From: an uncultured Bacteroides sp.
GTDB lineage: Bacteria > Bacteroidota > Bacteroidia > Bacteroidales > Bacteroidaceae
Length of the DNA: 7,581 nt
Assembly: GCA_900542985.1 (NCBI GenBank)
Contig: UQPQ01000066.1
Span: 1-7,581 of the forward strand
Reading direction: 5' to 3'
The position numbers and the translations under genes were made by a program. The notes under the pieces are model-generated. The model was not told the origin of the DNA. It searched no databases and saw nothing but the letters and a program-made list of their open reading frames with translations. This document shows positions 7,507-7,581 of this stretch, one piece after another. Positions within the stretch are counted from its first letter, which is position 1; the number at the start of each line of letters is the position of its first letter.

Positions 7507-7524
7507 CTGTTAAATCTGTTAAAT
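7507..7524 (+). repeat. Tandem 9-base repeat next to the inverted-repeat boundary
   Basis: CTGTTAAAT occurs twice without a gap (7507-7515 and 7516-7524), four bases before the right copy of the 50-base repeat. A short A/T-rich tandem like this may be chance. Its position at the junction is the reason to list it. The stretch 7314-7528 otherwise holds only the pyrH leader and promoter. Confidence 0.7.
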
Positions 7525-7528
7525 TGTT

Positions 7529-7578
7529 CCTAAAATCCGCAACTATCATCCAATACACGATTAAGGGTAGATTTATGA
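7529..7578 (-). repeat. Right copy of the perfect 50-base inverted repeat
   Basis: This is the reverse complement of bases 1-50 over the full 50 positions. It lies upstream of pyrH in otherwise non-coding sequence, about 140 bases before the probable pyrH promoter. Read on the - strand it keeps the same open frame as the left copy (VYWMIVADFR) and then runs on for 69 further codons of unremarkable sequence to a stop at 7319. That extension overlaps the pyrH promoter region, so I do not call it a gene. Three more bases follow to the window edge, so the true outer limit is unknown. Confidence 0.95.
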
Positions 7579-7581
7579 GTC

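Noticed and set aside
7319..7558. 79-codon frame on the - strand upstream of pyrH
   Set aside because: Its first ten codons are the inverted repeat, and the remainder overlaps the pyrH promoter and leader. There is no recognisable domain, and it looks like read-through of non-coding sequence.

Overview
The window looks like chromosomal DNA from a Bacteroidales member, probably Bacteroides or Phocaeicola. The pointers are lipoproteins with a Cys-Gln-Asp-Asp-Asp-Asp surface-export signal, a NigD-like protein, a family 2 glycoside hydrolase, A/T-rich leaders without clear Shine-Dalgarno sequences, and promoter -7 elements of the Bacteroidetes type (TAnnTTTG). No RNA gene, CRISPR array or complete mobile element is visible.

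Layout from left to right: (1) positions 1-146 hold the C-terminal end of an unrecognised reading frame entering from outside on the + strand. (2) A strong hairpin at 330-375 separates it from a convergent GH2 glycosidase lipoprotein gene (426-3203, - strand). (3) A divergent intergenic region of about 320 bases leads to a NigD-like surface lipoprotein (3525-4277, + strand). (4) Between this gene and the convergent topB lies a compact array of overlapping palindromes with a 22-base period (4289-4376). (5) topB, DNA topoisomerase III, occupies 4401-6449 on the - strand. (6) A gap of about 150 bases contains the probable pyrH terminator. (7) pyrH, UMP kinase, is at 6603-7313 on the - strand, with a likely promoter at 7382-7389.

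The genes do not form one pathway. pyrH and topB are housekeeping functions (pyrimidine nucleotide supply and DNA topology). The GH2 enzyme and the NigD-like lipoprotein are cell-envelope proteins, and no SusC/SusD pair or polysaccharide regulator is visible beside them.

The most striking feature is a perfect 50-base inverted repeat at the two extremes of the window (1-50 and 7529-7578). It encloses all the genes, and on the left it lies inside an open reading frame. It could mark an invertible segment, a pair of inverted copies of a larger repeat such as an insertion sequence, or an assembly or amplification chimera. The sequence alone does not decide between these.
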